DNA from: Skeletonema tropicum
Taxonomy: Eukaryota; Bacillariophyta; Thalassiosirophyceae; Thalassiosirales; Thalassiosiraceae
Reading direction: 5' to 3'
Length of the DNA: 64,000 bases
NCBI GenBank assembly: GCA_037178625.1
Contig: CM074144.1
Location: 1,550,001 to 1,614,000, forward strand
The position numbers were made by a program, and so were the translations under genes. The notes below the pieces were generated by a model. The model was given only the letters and a program-made list of their open reading frames with translations. It was not told the DNA's origin and searched no databases. Shown here piece after piece: positions 1-9,604 of this stretch (positions within the stretch are counted from its first letter, which is position 1; the number at the start of each line of letters is the position of its first letter).

Positions 1-1
1 T

Positions 2-214
2 TGCTCTGTCGGTCCACCGTGTAGTTCACCGAATTTATTGGCAGTGGAAGAATATTTGGTGGCAATTTCGAAAATTTTAAAAAAGAATAGTGTGGCGGCG
101 ACCGATGAGCATATGATGTGCACGTTGTTTTATGAGGTTGCGGGGTTGTTTGGAGAGATGGCGGGGAGGTATTTGGAGGATGAGGAGGGGTTTAAGAGTG
201 AGGTTAGTTTGTGA
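2..214 (+). CDS. 3' end of an unidentified protein (partial)
   Basis: An open frame enters from the left edge and runs 70 codons to a TGA at 212-214. The tail is helical and acidic, with the stretch LAVEEYLVAISKILKK followed by a hydrophobic helix containing MMCTLFYEVAGLFGEM. No start lies inside the window. The frame is long enough, and the next gene converges on it from the right (stop at 423), so a real C-terminus is likely. I do not recognise the family; it could be the helical end of a larger cytosolic protein. Confidence 0.5.
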   Translation, partial: CSVGPPCSSPNLLAVEEYLVAISKILKKNSVAATDEHMMCTLFYEVAGLFGEMAGRYLEDEEGFKSEVSL

Positions 215-422
215 GAGTGAGAGAGGATGGGATGGGATGATGAGTGCATCACTGTTGCATTGAATTCTTTATGGATCAGTAGTGTTGTACTTAGGAGAGT
301 CAGAAAGAAGTCAATGATGTCATGTGTACATTTAATTTTTAGTACAGACTTACATCCTCTAATACAAAATACATTCTATACAACACAGGCAATATCCTAC
401 TAACCGACTCCTAACCCAATTC

Positions 423-1181
423 TCAAGCATCATCATTATTATTCGCCACAATACTCAACAAAATCATCCAAAAGAAACTAACTCCTGCAACAAACGCCAC
501 CCGAAAATGTGGCGGAACAAACAGAAAATTCATCAACGAAGCAGGAAGCCACAAACTCCAATACTTCTTGAGCAATCCATTCTCTCTCACATCCCTAACA
601 TACTTTTGCAATGCCTCCCTCTTTGGTTTATTATATATCAATGCTTTCGCAATGTAAGCGGGGGGTAACCAAATGAGAGGGGCGTTGATGAACCCATCGA
701 AGAGTGACATTTTGATTGCGAGGAGTAGTGGGTTGGTCTCTCCTGCGAATAGTATGGGGAATAGTTGATTGTACATTACGGAACAGAATAGACCTAGGAT
801 GGTTCCACTGTATAGTATCATGGCGAGGTTGCGTTTGATGTCAAACTTGGTGGTGGTAGCATCGCGGTATTGAGCCATGCTGTCAGCAAAGCATGCCTTG
901 GTGGATGCAGTTAGGAAGCATGCTATGAGAGGTGACGCCTTGTAGAACTTTCCGATGCCCGTGCCAATTGCGGAAATCTTTGCAGCGGGTGGGAGTAGGG
1001 CTGAAAGTTCTGTTTGATGGGAGGAGGTGGTGTGGCTGCGTCCTTGTGGCCTTGTGCGCAAGTCTTGATGATTAGGAACATACCGTGACGTAGACTGGCC
1101 GCCGCGGCCGCTTGGTGCTACGAAAGCTGTGGAACCTGCAAGGCTGCAGGTGAGGAGCAACACCACCGTGAGACGATTCAT
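423..1181 (-). CDS. Mpv17/PMP22-family membrane protein with plastid-type presequence
   Basis: A 252-residue protein. Residues 1-19 are a hydrophobic signal peptide ending in STAF-VAPS at 17-23, matching the ASAF-type cleavage motif used by diatoms for plastid import; a Ser/Thr/Arg-rich transit-like stretch follows to about residue 60. The rest is an Mpv17/PMP22 domain: YKASPLIACFLTASTKA near 80-96, then several membrane segments, and the family C-terminal signature WSLWLPASLMNFLFVPPHFR around 209-228 followed by a final hydrophobic helix. Family members are small four-helix proteins of peroxisome, mitochondrial inner membrane or plastid, proposed to form channels. The presequence points to a plastid (possibly envelope) location; that is inference. 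Its promoter holds a palindromic CRE-like site at 1351-1358 shared with the diverging F-box gene. Confidence 0.85.
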   Translation of the reverse strand: MNRLTVVLLLTCSLAGSTAFVAPSGRGGQSTSRYVPNHQDLRTRPQGRSHTTSSHQTELSALLPPAAKISAIGTGIGKFYKASPLIACFLTASTKACFADSMAQYRDATTTKFDIKRNLAMILYSGTILGLFCSVMYNQLFPILFAGETNPLLLAIKMSLFDGFINAPLIWLPPAYIAKALIYNKPKREALQKYVRDVRENGLLKKYWSLWLPASLMNFLFVPPHFRVAFVAGVSFFWMILLSIVANNNDDA

Positions 1182-1350
1182 TGTTGGAGCCGGCGTTCAG
1201 GTCGAGGCCATTCTTTTTGTAAGGTATCGTTACGCGAGGAACAACCTACCCGAACAAAGTAGTCCAGCCAAGTGCAACGAGCGAGGTAACAGAGGTGAAC
1301 GGAGGTTTGACGGAAGAAGAAAAAAGAACAGAGAAGGGGGAGAGAGCAGA

Positions 1351-1358
1351 TGACGTCA
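1351..1358. promoter_or_regulatory. CRE-like palindrome TGACGTCA in a divergent promoter
   Basis: TGACGTCA lies in a perfect 12-bp palindrome (1349-1360), about 170 bp upstream of the Mpv17-family ATG and 210 bp upstream of the F-box-type ATG. bZIP factors bind this core, and in the diatom Phaeodactylum TGACGT motifs act as CO2/cAMP-responsive elements. The same 8-mer recurs at 3685-3692, 19125-19132 and 46696-46703, each time within 300 bp or so of a gene start. Function here is inferred from motif and position only. Confidence 0.35.
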
Positions 1359-1399
1359 TCTCTTTGGACTCTTGTAGGTATGTAGGTAGCTTGTGACTT

Positions 1400-1441
1400 G
1401 TGATCCGTGATCCGTGATCCGTGACCCGTGACCCGTGACCC
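1400..1441 (+). repeat. Six tandem 7-bp units (GTGAYCC)
   Basis: Three copies of GTGATCC are followed by three copies of GTGACCC, with no interruption, about 130 bp upstream of the F-box-type start. A short array of this kind may be slippage or a cluster of binding sites; nothing else in the 1182-1567 intergenic interval looks coding. Confidence 0.8.
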
Positions 1442-1567
1442 AAACTTCTATCTGAAAAAATCTCTTCGCTCTTGGCTTTTGGCTCTTGTAATAAGTAGCT
1501 TGGTGTTCATAAAATATTATAAAATAGCATTGTCTACAACATAGGATACAACTAAACTTAACCGACA

Positions 1568-3199
1568 ATGTCATTCGAAAAGGGGACCGAATGCAGCAGA
1601 GCCAAGCGGCAGAGGATTGCCCCTCCTCCTATGCCAGCTACCGTGCATAATTTATCAGCCGATCTCTGGTGCATCATTGCGGATTTTCTGCCCAAGACAT
1701 CTCGTGCACTCTTGGCCGTTGCGTTGACCGCCCCTTCAGCGTCATTTCGAGAGAGTGGTTGGAAAGTACAGCCGAATGCTGTGAGCAAGGCAATTATTTC
1801 CTCTGTAAAAGATGGATTATATACAGGTGGTCAAATGCCATTTGATACTTCGTTGGGTGAATTGTGGGAGGACCTCCGGGATGAAACTCAGCCTGACGGC
1901 TATTACCGCCGTCTGCGAGAAAGTGGAGGTGATGTTACTGAAGCATTATCGAATCAGATGAAGGGATACTATAATTACTGCGGATTAAACTCAAGGCAAA
2001 TCTCCCAAGTTGCTCGTTCCAATGAAAGCTATTTTCATTTCGAAGAGTTATCGAATGAAGAGAGAAAAGCTTTGAATGATAAAACAACATGGAATGTCAT
2101 TGATTTTGTTGCCATCCCAGTGTCCCTTGCGTCTCGCCTAACAGATGATGATATCGGAGCTGCGTTGGTATGCATTGACGCAAAAAATAAACTCAAGCGG
2201 TTGAACCTCACCAACTGCTTCAATTTCGTTGGCCATGGCTTGGAACCACTGCGATCATCCATTGTGTTAGAAATATTGGATTTAGGACTCTTTCGACATC
2301 GGAAAACAATATTTTCATGTAAGGAGGAATTGATATCCTTTCGGAAAATCAAGCTTTCAGAAAGGCCGGTCTGTGATATCGTTGATAGCATTCTTCGTGG
2401 AGAGGGGGAAAGTTCATTTACGCGTCTCCAGTACCCGTATGAATGGTACCACAAAAACCTCCAAGATTATCACAGTTATCTTATGACCGGTACCATGGAT
2501 CAAATACTGAGAAGCAGAAGGATGATTGAATTTCTAAATGGGCACAATGCTGTAGCGGTGAAGAGCTCTTGCTGTGTATACTTCAAGTATGACAGTACCA
2601 AGGAATTCTGCTCCTCTATGAATGATGATTCAAGAGACGATATGACTGATGAGTGCATCATCTGTAATGGAAAATATTTTGCATTCTGCTCTCATTGCGA
2701 TGAAATCATATGTGCTGATTGTGACGAAAATGAGGTTAACTGGTGCTTCCATTGTGATTCGGCATATTGCCGACGCTGCCGAAATGATGGGTTTGATGAT
2801 GTGTCAATGTGCAACGGTGGATTTTGCGAATGGCGTTGCACTGATTGTCGATTGAAAGGTTGTAGAAACGGCGAAAATAATTGTCAGAGATGCATATGTA
2901 TGGCGTTCAGCACTTTGTCGGAAAAGCATGATTCCCACCAAGAGCTGGACAGATCAAAGTCAATCATGTTCACAGATTACCCTCCCATTACCATTCGCAT
3001 CAAGGACACTACGGGAGAGACTCTGGTAACGGTAGAAAGAGGTACAAAAATGGAAACGATATTCCAAGCCTTTGCAGATAGGAAAAACTTGGATGTGAGC
3101 GATCTTCGTTTTGCGTTGCGTGGTGAAACAATTCAATCTAGTGCCACACCTGAGAGTTTGGATTTGAATGATATGGCAGAGATTGAGGCAGCTTGGTGA
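1568..3199 (+). CDS. F-box-like / Cys-rich zinc / SUMO-like domain protein, copy 1
   Basis: A 543-residue protein. Residues 28-62 (NLSADLWCIIADFLP... onward) look like an F-box, the Skp1-binding module of SCF ubiquitin ligases. A leucine-rich segment follows at about 209-240 (LKRLNLTNC...LEILDLG). Residues 362-444 are Cys-rich with paired CxxC motifs (DECIIC, FCSHC, WCFHC, YCRRC, CTDC), a probable multi-zinc fold. Residues 466-543 match the SUMO/Rad60-SLD pattern: ITIRIKDTTGETL, TKMETIFQAFADRK, DVSDLRF, RGETI, TPESLDL. The protein ends at AEIEAAW, so the di-glycine tail needed for conjugation is absent; the domain would be a built-in mimic or binding module. The context CCGACAATG around the start is shared with the next copy. 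Role in targeted protein turnover is inference; the individual domains are clearer than the function. Confidence 0.8.
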   Translation: MSFEKGTECSRAKRQRIAPPPMPATVHNLSADLWCIIADFLPKTSRALLAVALTAPSASFRESGWKVQPNAVSKAIISSVKDGLYTGGQMPFDTSLGELWEDLRDETQPDGYYRRLRESGGDVTEALSNQMKGYYNYCGLNSRQISQVARSNESYFHFEELSNEERKALNDKTTWNVIDFVAIPVSLASRLTDDDIGAALVCIDAKNKLKRLNLTNCFNFVGHGLEPLRSSIVLEILDLGLFRHRKTIFSCKEELISFRKIKLSERPVCDIVDSILRGEGESSFTRLQYPYEWYHKNLQDYHSYLMTGTMDQILRSRRMIEFLNGHNAVAVKSSCCVYFKYDSTKEFCSSMNDDSRDDMTDECIICNGKYFAFCSHCDEIICADCDENEVNWCFHCDSAYCRRCRNDGFDDVSMCNGGFCEWRCTDCRLKGCRNGENNCQRCICMAFSTLSEKHDSHQELDRSKSIMFTDYPPITIRIKDTTGETLVTVERGTKMETIFQAFADRKNLDVSDLRFALRGETIQSSATPESLDLNDMAEIEAAW

Positions 3200-3393
3200 T
3201 GTCAGGAGATGTGTAAATGATAAGACACAAAGCCCTTGTTACAGGGAAGATGTTTGAGATGACGATGAAGTTAGTAATCCTCTTCTAACTTGCTAAGTAG
3301 GTAATTGAGTCAAGCTTGAGTCTCGTGACTTGTGATCACAGAAACGTTCCCAGAAGTCGACAGTAGGCAAGTTTATGTGCATAAGATCTTGCA

Positions 3394-3612
3394 ATGTCAA
3401 TTCCACTTGCAAAGGAGTCTATAAAGATGGCAGAGTCAGGTGCCCATGCAAGTTACCTTATCAGCGGGTATCTGGTGTGATATTTCTGATCTCTGCCCAA
3501 GACACATCTCGTGCACTCTTGGCCGTGACGTTGACTACACCTTGGCGTCGTTACGAGAGAGTGGGTGTAAAGGATAACCGAACATTGTGAGTAAGGCAAC
3601 AGAAAGCCCTTT
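3394..3612 (+). pseudogene. 5' fragment of the F-box/SUMO-like family (relic 1)
   Basis: The sequence from the ATG at 3394 follows the first 240 bp or so of the adjacent genes (start region, F-box encoding stretch with CTCGTGCACTCTTGGCCGT, and GTGAGTAAGGCAA) but has indels that break the frame. The gene body is missing. It lies directly after copy 1, and an equivalent relic follows copy 2, so the relic predates the tandem duplication. Confidence 0.8.
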
Positions 3613-3665
3613 TACACTTCACTGTGCAGCATCATCGAGCTGCCTACCTGCCTCATAGACTCTAT

Positions 3666-3692
3666 GACACGTGTCTTACATAGATGACGTCA
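3666..3692. promoter_or_regulatory. G-box palindrome plus CRE-like site
   Basis: GACACGTGTC (3666-3675, a perfect palindrome with a CACGTG core) is followed 9 bp later by TGACGTCA (3685-3692), about 130-160 bp before the ATG of F-box copy 2. Both are bZIP/bHLH-type cores. The longer palindrome AGACACGTGTCT recurs upstream of the transporter (5957-5968) and of the DUS2 gene (17922-17933). Confidence 0.35.
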
Positions 3693-3822
3693 CCACCATG
3701 AGGAGAAGATAGAGTGGGTCTGATCCTTGACCAAAATCGCCTCGCTCCCGCCCCCACTCTAGTCTTGCAGTTTTGCATCATTGTTTGTGTTTGCATGGAA
3801 CTCAGTAGATACACAACCGACA

Positions 3823-5481
3823 ATGTCATTCGAAAAGGAGACCGAATGCAGCAGAGCCAAGCGGCAGAGGATTGCCCCTCTTACGCCAGCTACCGTCGGT
3901 AATTTATCGGCCGATCTCTGGTGCGACATTGCGGATTTTCTGCCCAAGACATCTCGTGCACTCTTGGCCGTTGCGTTGACTGCACCCCCGGCATCATTTC
4001 GAGAGAGTGGTTGGAAAGGACAGCCGAATGCTGTGAGCAAGGCAATTATTTCTTCTGTAAAAGATGGATTATATACAGGTGGTCAGATGCCATTTGATAC
4101 TTTGTTGGATGAATTGTGCGAGGAAGCCCGGGGAGAAACTCAGCCTGACGGCTATTACCGCCGTCTGCGAGATGGTAGAGGTTATTTTAGGCAAGCATTA
4201 TCGAATCAGATGAAGGAATACTATAATTACTGCGGATTAAACTCAAGGCAAATCTCCGAAGTTGCTCGTTCCAATGAAAGCTATTTTCATTTCGAAAATT
4301 CATCGAATGAAGAAAGAAAAGACTTGAATGATAAAACAACATGGAATGTCATTGATTTTGTTGACATCCCAGTGTCCCTTGCGTCTCGTCTAACAGATGA
4401 TGACATCGGAGCTACGTTGATATGCATTGACGCAAAAAATAAACTCAAGCGGTTGAACCTTACCAACTGCTTCAATTTCGTTGGCCACGGACTGGAACCA
4501 CTGCGATCTTCCACTGTTTTAGAAATATTGGATTTAGGAATGTACCGTCACTTTGAGACACCCTTAATTTTACAGGGGGGGGTAGAGGAAGGAATGTCCT
4601 TTCGGGAAAATAAGTTGTCAGAAGAGCCGGTCTGTGATATCGTTGATAGCATTCTTCGTGGAGAGGGGGAAAGTCCATTTGAGCGTCTCCAGTACCCGTA
4701 TGAATGGTACCACAAACACCTAGATCATTACGATACTCTTTTGACCTGTATCATGGATCAAATAATGAGAAGCAAAAGAATGAAAGATTTTGTGAACGGG
4801 CACAATGCTGTAGTGGTGAAGAACTCTTGCTGTGTATACTTTAATTATGACAGTAAAGAGGAATTCTGCTCCCATATTGTTGATTTTTCAAGCGACATGA
4901 CTGATGAGTGCATGGGATGTAACGACGTGCATTTTGCCGTTTGCTCTCATTGCAATGAAGTCATGTGTGTTAAATGTACCGACAATTACATGTGCACCCA
5001 TTGTCTCTCCATGTATTGCCGACGCTGCGAAAATGATGGGTTTGATGATGTGTCAAGATGCGACGCTGACTATTGTGATTCGATTTGCACTGAATGTCGA
5101 TTCAAAGTTTGTAGAAGTGGCGAAAATAATTGTCCTGAATGCAGGTCCTTGGCGTTCAGCACTTTGTCGGAAAAGCATGATTCCCAACAACAAGAATTGG
5201 ACAGATCCAAGTCAAGAATCGAGGAGCTGGAGAGGTCAAAGTCAATCATGTTCACAGATGACCCTCCCATTACCATTCGCATCAATGACACTACGGGAGA
5301 GACTCTGGTAACGGTGGAAAGAGGTACAAAAATGAAAACGTTGTTCCAAGCCTTTGCAGATAGGAAAAACTTGGATGTGAGCGATCTTCGTTTTACGTTG
5401 CGTGGTGAAACAATTCAATCTAGTGCCACACCTGAGAGTTTGGATTTGAATGATATGGCAGAGATTGAGGCAGCTTGGTGA
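3823..5481 (+). CDS. F-box-like / Cys-rich zinc / SUMO-like domain protein, copy 2
   Basis: A 552-residue paralogue of the gene at 1568, offset by about 2.26-2.28 kb in the same orientation. The start is placed at the ATG at 3823, which matches copy 1 (CCGACAATGTCATTCG), rather than at upstream non-ATG codons. Domain order is the same: F-box-like, leucine-rich segment, Cys-rich block (CMGC, VCSHC, MCTHC, YCRRC), SUMO-like C-terminus ending AEIEAAW without di-glycine. Copy 2 differs by a short heptad-like duplication before the SUMO-like part (ELDRSKSRIEELERSKS), which may lengthen a coiled linker. Most substitutions lie in the middle and Cys-rich parts, whereas the SUMO-like domain is nearly identical, suggesting constraint or gene conversion there. 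Confidence 0.8.
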   Translation: MSFEKETECSRAKRQRIAPLTPATVGNLSADLWCDIADFLPKTSRALLAVALTAPPASFRESGWKGQPNAVSKAIISSVKDGLYTGGQMPFDTLLDELCEEARGETQPDGYYRRLRDGRGYFRQALSNQMKEYYNYCGLNSRQISEVARSNESYFHFENSSNEERKDLNDKTTWNVIDFVDIPVSLASRLTDDDIGATLICIDAKNKLKRLNLTNCFNFVGHGLEPLRSSTVLEILDLGMYRHFETPLILQGGVEEGMSFRENKLSEEPVCDIVDSILRGEGESPFERLQYPYEWYHKHLDHYDTLLTCIMDQIMRSKRMKDFVNGHNAVVVKNSCCVYFNYDSKEEFCSHIVDFSSDMTDECMGCNDVHFAVCSHCNEVMCVKCTDNYMCTHCLSMYCRRCENDGFDDVSRCDADYCDSICTECRFKVCRSGENNCPECRSLAFSTLSEKHDSQQQELDRSKSRIEELERSKSIMFTDDPPITIRINDTTGETLVTVERGTKMKTLFQAFADRKNLDVSDLRFTLRGETIQSSATPESLDLNDMAEIEAAW

Positions 5482-5674
5482 TGTCAGTAGATGGTTAGAT
5501 GATAAGACACAAAGCCCTTGTACAAGGTAGAATGTTTGAGATGACGAAGTTAGTAAACCTCTTCCAACTTGCTAAGTAGTGTTATTGAGTCAAGCTTGAG
5601 CCTCGAGACTTGTGATCACACAATAGTTCCCAGAAGTTGACAGTAGCCAAATTGTGTGCACATAACATCATGCA

Positions 5675-5908
5675 ATGCCAATCCCAATTGAAAAAGAGTC
5701 CAACGATAGATAGTAGAGTCAGCAGCCTATACCAGCTACCTTATACTTATAATAGCGGGTCTCGGGTGTGATATTTCTGATTTCTGTCCCAGACACATCT
5801 CGTGCACTCTTGGCCGTGACGTTGACTACACCTTGGCGTCGTTACGAGAGAGTGGGTAATGGACAGCCGAACTGAGCAAGGCAATCATTTCATCAGTGAA
5901 AGCCCTCT
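5675..5908 (+). pseudogene. 5' fragment of the F-box/SUMO-like family (relic 2)
   Basis: Counterpart of the relic at 3394-3612, at the matching position downstream of copy 2. It again carries the degenerate start region and the F-box-encoding stretch (CACATCTCGTGCACTCTTGG and the GTTACGAGAGAGTGGGT segment), with frame-breaking indels. The remainder of 5482-6155 contains no gene that I can support apart from the G-box at 5957. Confidence 0.8.
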
Positions 5909-5956
5909 TACACGGCTGCCTACCGCCTACCGCCTACCTCAAAGAGAGACTCCAGA

Positions 5957-5968
5957 AGACACGTGTCT
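5957..5968. promoter_or_regulatory. G-box palindrome AGACACGTGTCT
   Basis: A perfect 12-bp palindrome with a CACGTG core, about 190 bp upstream of the transporter ATG at 6156. The identical 12-mer is found at 17922-17933 before DUS2. Likely a bZIP or bHLH site by motif; regulation is not demonstrated. Confidence 0.35.
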
Positions 5969-6155
5969 TTTATCTTCACCATCGGATCGCCAAAATAAAT
6001 GCGCTTTAAAAAACATGTAAAATTTCGTCATAACACATCATCATAATGACCATGAACATCGCCGTACCACGACCACAAAGACGCTGCTCAAACAACTCAA
6101 CTGCAGCAACCACATCATAACTCTAGACCTGACATCAATTAACGATTTCGTCTTG

Positions 6156-7922
6156 ATGCTGCCCGATAATACTCGAATTCGTCACAGAGCAACAGCAGGC
6201 AGCAACAGCAGCTCAAGCTTTTCTTACAACCACTCATCCACCTACAGCAATAATACTAACGGCACTTCTTCCCATATCAGCACAAATAATAATTCCTCAA
6301 TGAAACAAGACAACATCATGAAGAATACATCAGACGAATTCTACGATGATGACACCGCCACAGTCACATCATCCACATCGGTCTACTCCAATAATTCGGG
6401 GAGTCAAATGACCTCTCGATCGCAGAAAAAGTCGGCGGCGGTCAGCAGCCCTTCCCAACATGCAATGAATCACATTGACGAAGAGCAGGGTGTGCTCCCT
6501 GCAAACAACATCAACAGTAGCTACAAGAAGCATACCAACAAATCCAGTAGTAGTAAAAAGAAGCACGGTAATGTTCGTCGTACCAGCCACTTGGAAATTG
6601 ACTCCTCTTCCGCTGAAATCAATCCACTACTTTCCACCAATTCCACCACCTCCAAATCTTCTTCCTCCTCCTCCACCACCACAAAACAACCCACCAAACT
6701 AAACGATCAACGATCCAAAACCCTCTTCGTCAAAACAGCCTTCTGGATAACAGCATGGTACAGCACCTCCCTCGGCACACTCTTCCTCAACAAAATTATA
6801 TTATCCCGACAGGGATCCTCCGTCCACGTATTGGGAATGTGTCAAATGACCACTGCTGCCGTTATTGGTGGATGGAGTGCCATGGGGGGATTGGATTGGG
6901 GGAAACGTGTGGTGTGGAATGTGTTACGAGGTTTGGGTGTGAGTGTGTCGTCCACGGTGAATGGTGGTGGTGGTGGTGGTGCGGAATTGGAAAAGAGGGG
7001 AGAGCAGATCATGACAGAGAATGGTGGGACTACTACCAATGGCAATGGTAGTAGTACAAGTAGTAGTAGTAATAACGGGGAGGCTTCAGCATCACATCTT
7101 CATCATCATCATCCAACATTTGCAAGAGATATGTCCATCGTAGGTCTCCTCCGTGGACTAACCGTAGTCCTCGGCCTCATCGCGCTTGAACACGTCCCCG
7201 TCTCATTCGTCGAAACCATCAAGGCAACCGCGCCTGCCTTCACCGTCGTCTTTGCCCGACTTATCCTCAAGGAACATACACCATCACCAGTTATGCTAAC
7301 CCTAATCCCGGTTGTGGCAGGTCTCATTTTATGTTCCAAGAGTGAATTACGATTTGATACCATTGGGTTCCTGGCGGCAGTGACCAATAATTGTGCCGAT
7401 TGTGTACAGAATGTCATGTCGAAACGGATGTTGGCACATTTGCGTCCGACGCAATTGCAGTTTTATACGAGTGTGGCGGCGTTAGTGTTGCAAAGTCCTT
7501 GGGTATTGAAGGATGTGGGTATGTGGATGAGATCGATTGGATCGTCGTCGAATAGTGGTGGTGGTGGTGGTGGTGGTGGGAGTGGTAGTATCACGGATGA
7601 TGAGGTATTGTATGCAGCATTAAAGGGGGAGGGGCCCGGCGTTGGTAGTAGTACTCAGGATGGAGATGAAATGGCATTGTGGAAATTGTTATTAATTGAT
7701 GCAATTTTCTATCATTTGCAATCAGTATCGGCGTATTGTACCATGGGGTGTATGAGTCCAGTGAGTCAGAGTGTGGCGAATACGTTGAAACGAGCATTGT
7801 TGGTATGGGCGAGTATTTTGTATTTTCATAATCCTATTACGAATAGTGGGATTGTGGGGATTATTATGGTGGTGTCGGGGGTGTTTTTGTATAATCATGT
7901 GAGGAGGATACATCAGTCGTAA
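6156..7922 (+). CDS. Triose-phosphate/nucleotide-sugar transporter family (SLC35E2-like)
   Basis: A 588-residue polytopic protein with the first ATG at 6156. Residues 1-185 are low-complexity Ser/Asn/Thr-rich and presumably cytosolic. The membrane domain starts near 190 (FWITAWYSTSLGTLFLNK), a hallmark of the TPT branch of the drug/metabolite transporter superfamily. Further family features are LRGLTVVLGLIALEHVPVSF, FVETIKATAPAFTVVFARL, a QNVMSKRML segment and, at the end, SVANTLKRALLVWASILYF...GVFLYNHVRR. Together these resemble the SLC35E2-like group, which is often Golgi or plastid-envelope located; the substrate is unknown. Two Gly-rich insertions encoded by GGT microsatellites (6961-6982 and 7553-7582) and a Ser/His-rich loop interrupt the usual spacing. 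They lie in predicted loops, so the gene may still be functional. Confidence 0.82.
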   Translation: MLPDNTRIRHRATAGSNSSSSFSYNHSSTYSNNTNGTSSHISTNNNSSMKQDNIMKNTSDEFYDDDTATVTSSTSVYSNNSGSQMTSRSQKKSAAVSSPSQHAMNHIDEEQGVLPANNINSSYKKHTNKSSSSKKKHGNVRRTSHLEIDSSSAEINPLLSTNSTTSKSSSSSSTTTKQPTKLNDQRSKTLFVKTAFWITAWYSTSLGTLFLNKIILSRQGSSVHVLGMCQMTTAAVIGGWSAMGGLDWGKRVVWNVLRGLGVSVSSTVNGGGGGGAELEKRGEQIMTENGGTTTNGNGSSTSSSSNNGEASASHLHHHHPTFARDMSIVGLLRGLTVVLGLIALEHVPVSFVETIKATAPAFTVVFARLILKEHTPSPVMLTLIPVVAGLILCSKSELRFDTIGFLAAVTNNCADCVQNVMSKRMLAHLRPTQLQFYTSVAALVLQSPWVLKDVGMWMRSIGSSSNSGGGGGGGGSGSITDDEVLYAALKGEGPGVGSSTQDGDEMALWKLLLIDAIFYHLQSVSAYCTMGCMSPVSQSVANTLKRALLVWASILYFHNPITNSGIVGIIMVVSGVFLYNHVRRIHQS

Positions 7923-8010
7923 TATGATGTGATAATGATAATACAAAGTTTTATTGTTTGGCTTCTCTACTTTTAGTGACTTCTTACATTGAAGAGCATC
8001 TAATTTTGCA

Positions 8011-9604
8011 TCACCAATTACCTTTAATCTCGTCCATATCAGACAAACCCAGACTCTCAGGTGTAGCATCATTTTGAATTGTTTCGCCACGTAACGTGAA
8101 CTGAACAGTCGTCACATCCCAGTCATGTTTTTCTGCAAAAGCTTGGAACAGCGTTTCCATTTGTGTGCTTTTTTCCATCGTACCAAAAGTTCCTCACCGT
8201 CAGGTTCTTTGATACGAATGGTAACGGGGGGTGACTTTCGAGAGAACATGATTAACTTCGATCTATCCAGTTGTTCTCGTTGCTCATCCATCTCGTCCAA
8301 CAACGTATCCAAAGCCATGGACCTACAACTTTCGCAATTATTTCCCCTGTATCTACATCTATCCAAGCGGCATTCTTTGCATATCCACTCACTTAAACGA
8401 CATTCATCACTGTGGCAAAATGTTACATCAGATTTGCCCTCATTCTTGCATCGTAGGCAATATATGGCATTGCAATCAATGCACCCATTTGTGTGGGCAC
8501 ATTGGATACATAGGATTTCATCGCAATGGTAGCAAACTGCATAGTGTTTCTCAAAGCACCTAAGGCATTTATCTGTCATTTCCAAATCATATTCAAACCA
8601 GTCATCGTCGTCCTCTTCACGCATCTGAGAGCAAAATGTATCTCTAGTGTCATAATTGAAGTATACACAACACGAGAACAAGTTCCATATGGCATCACCG
8701 TGACCTTCTACAAACTCTTTCATTCTCCCAGTTCTCATGAGTTTATCAACGTCACAAAACTCGCGATACCTGCGAGATTACCATCCCGACCGAGCTGATC
8801 TTTACGGTAGAATTCGTAAGGATACTGAAGACGTTTAAATGACATTCCATTTTCGCAGAGAACGCTATCAACGATATCACAGACGGGCCCTTCTGAAAGC
8901 TTAATTTTTCGAAAGGAATATTTAGGTGCACCCTTCAGCCAAAATGGTGTTTCAAAGTGTCGATAAAGACCTAAATCCAATATTTCTAAAACAATTGATG
9001 ATCGCAGTGGTTCCAATCCATGGCCAACAACATCGAAGCAGTTAGTAAGGTTCAACCGCTTGAGTTTATTTTTTGCGTCAATGCAGACCAAGATAGCACC
9101 GATGTCATCATCTGTTAGGCGAGACGCAACGGACTTGGGAATATCCACAAAGTCCATCACCTCCCATGCTCTGCAATAATAGTAGTATTTCCTCAGCTGA
9201 GCCGATAGTAGACCCCTATAATCTTCTTCATACATATCATAACTTGAATTTGAATATACAGCATATCTCAGTTGGCGACGTTGGCTGCCTCCTCGCCCAC
9301 GACGAGTTTCTCCCCGGGCTTCTTCACACAATTCATCCAACAAAGTATGTGGTGAAACTTGATCTTTCACAGATGAAATAATTGCCTTGCTCACAGCATT
9401 CGGCTGTCCTTTCCACCTACTCGCTCGAAATGACGCCGAAGGTGCAGTCAATGCGACAGCCAAGAGTGCACGAGATGTCTTGGGCAGAAAATCAGCAATG
9501 ATGCACCAGAGATCGGCTTATAAATTATGCACGGTAGCTGGCGTAGGAGGGGCAATCCTCTGCCGCTTGGCTCTGCTGCCTTTGGACCCCTTTTCGAATG
9601 ACAT
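8011..9604 (-). pseudogene. F-box/SUMO-like family, inverted copy with three lesions
   Basis: Full-length relative of the genes at 1568 and 3823 on the opposite strand. The start context at 9604 is conserved, but codon 29 (9518-9520) is TAA where the intact copies have TCA. The F-box and leucine-rich parts continue in frame to about 8750-8800, where a frameshift precedes the segment DKLMRTGRMKEFVEGHG. The Cys-rich block is open (CLRC, VCYHC, CIDC, YCLRC, CKEC). A second frameshift near 8180 separates VTIRIKEPDGEELLV from the rest of the SUMO-like domain, whose end (TPESLGLSDMDEI) is readable in another frame down to a TGA at 8011. It also lacks part of the region after the F-box. It could be expressed as separate fragments, but decay is simpler. 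Confidence 0.85.
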
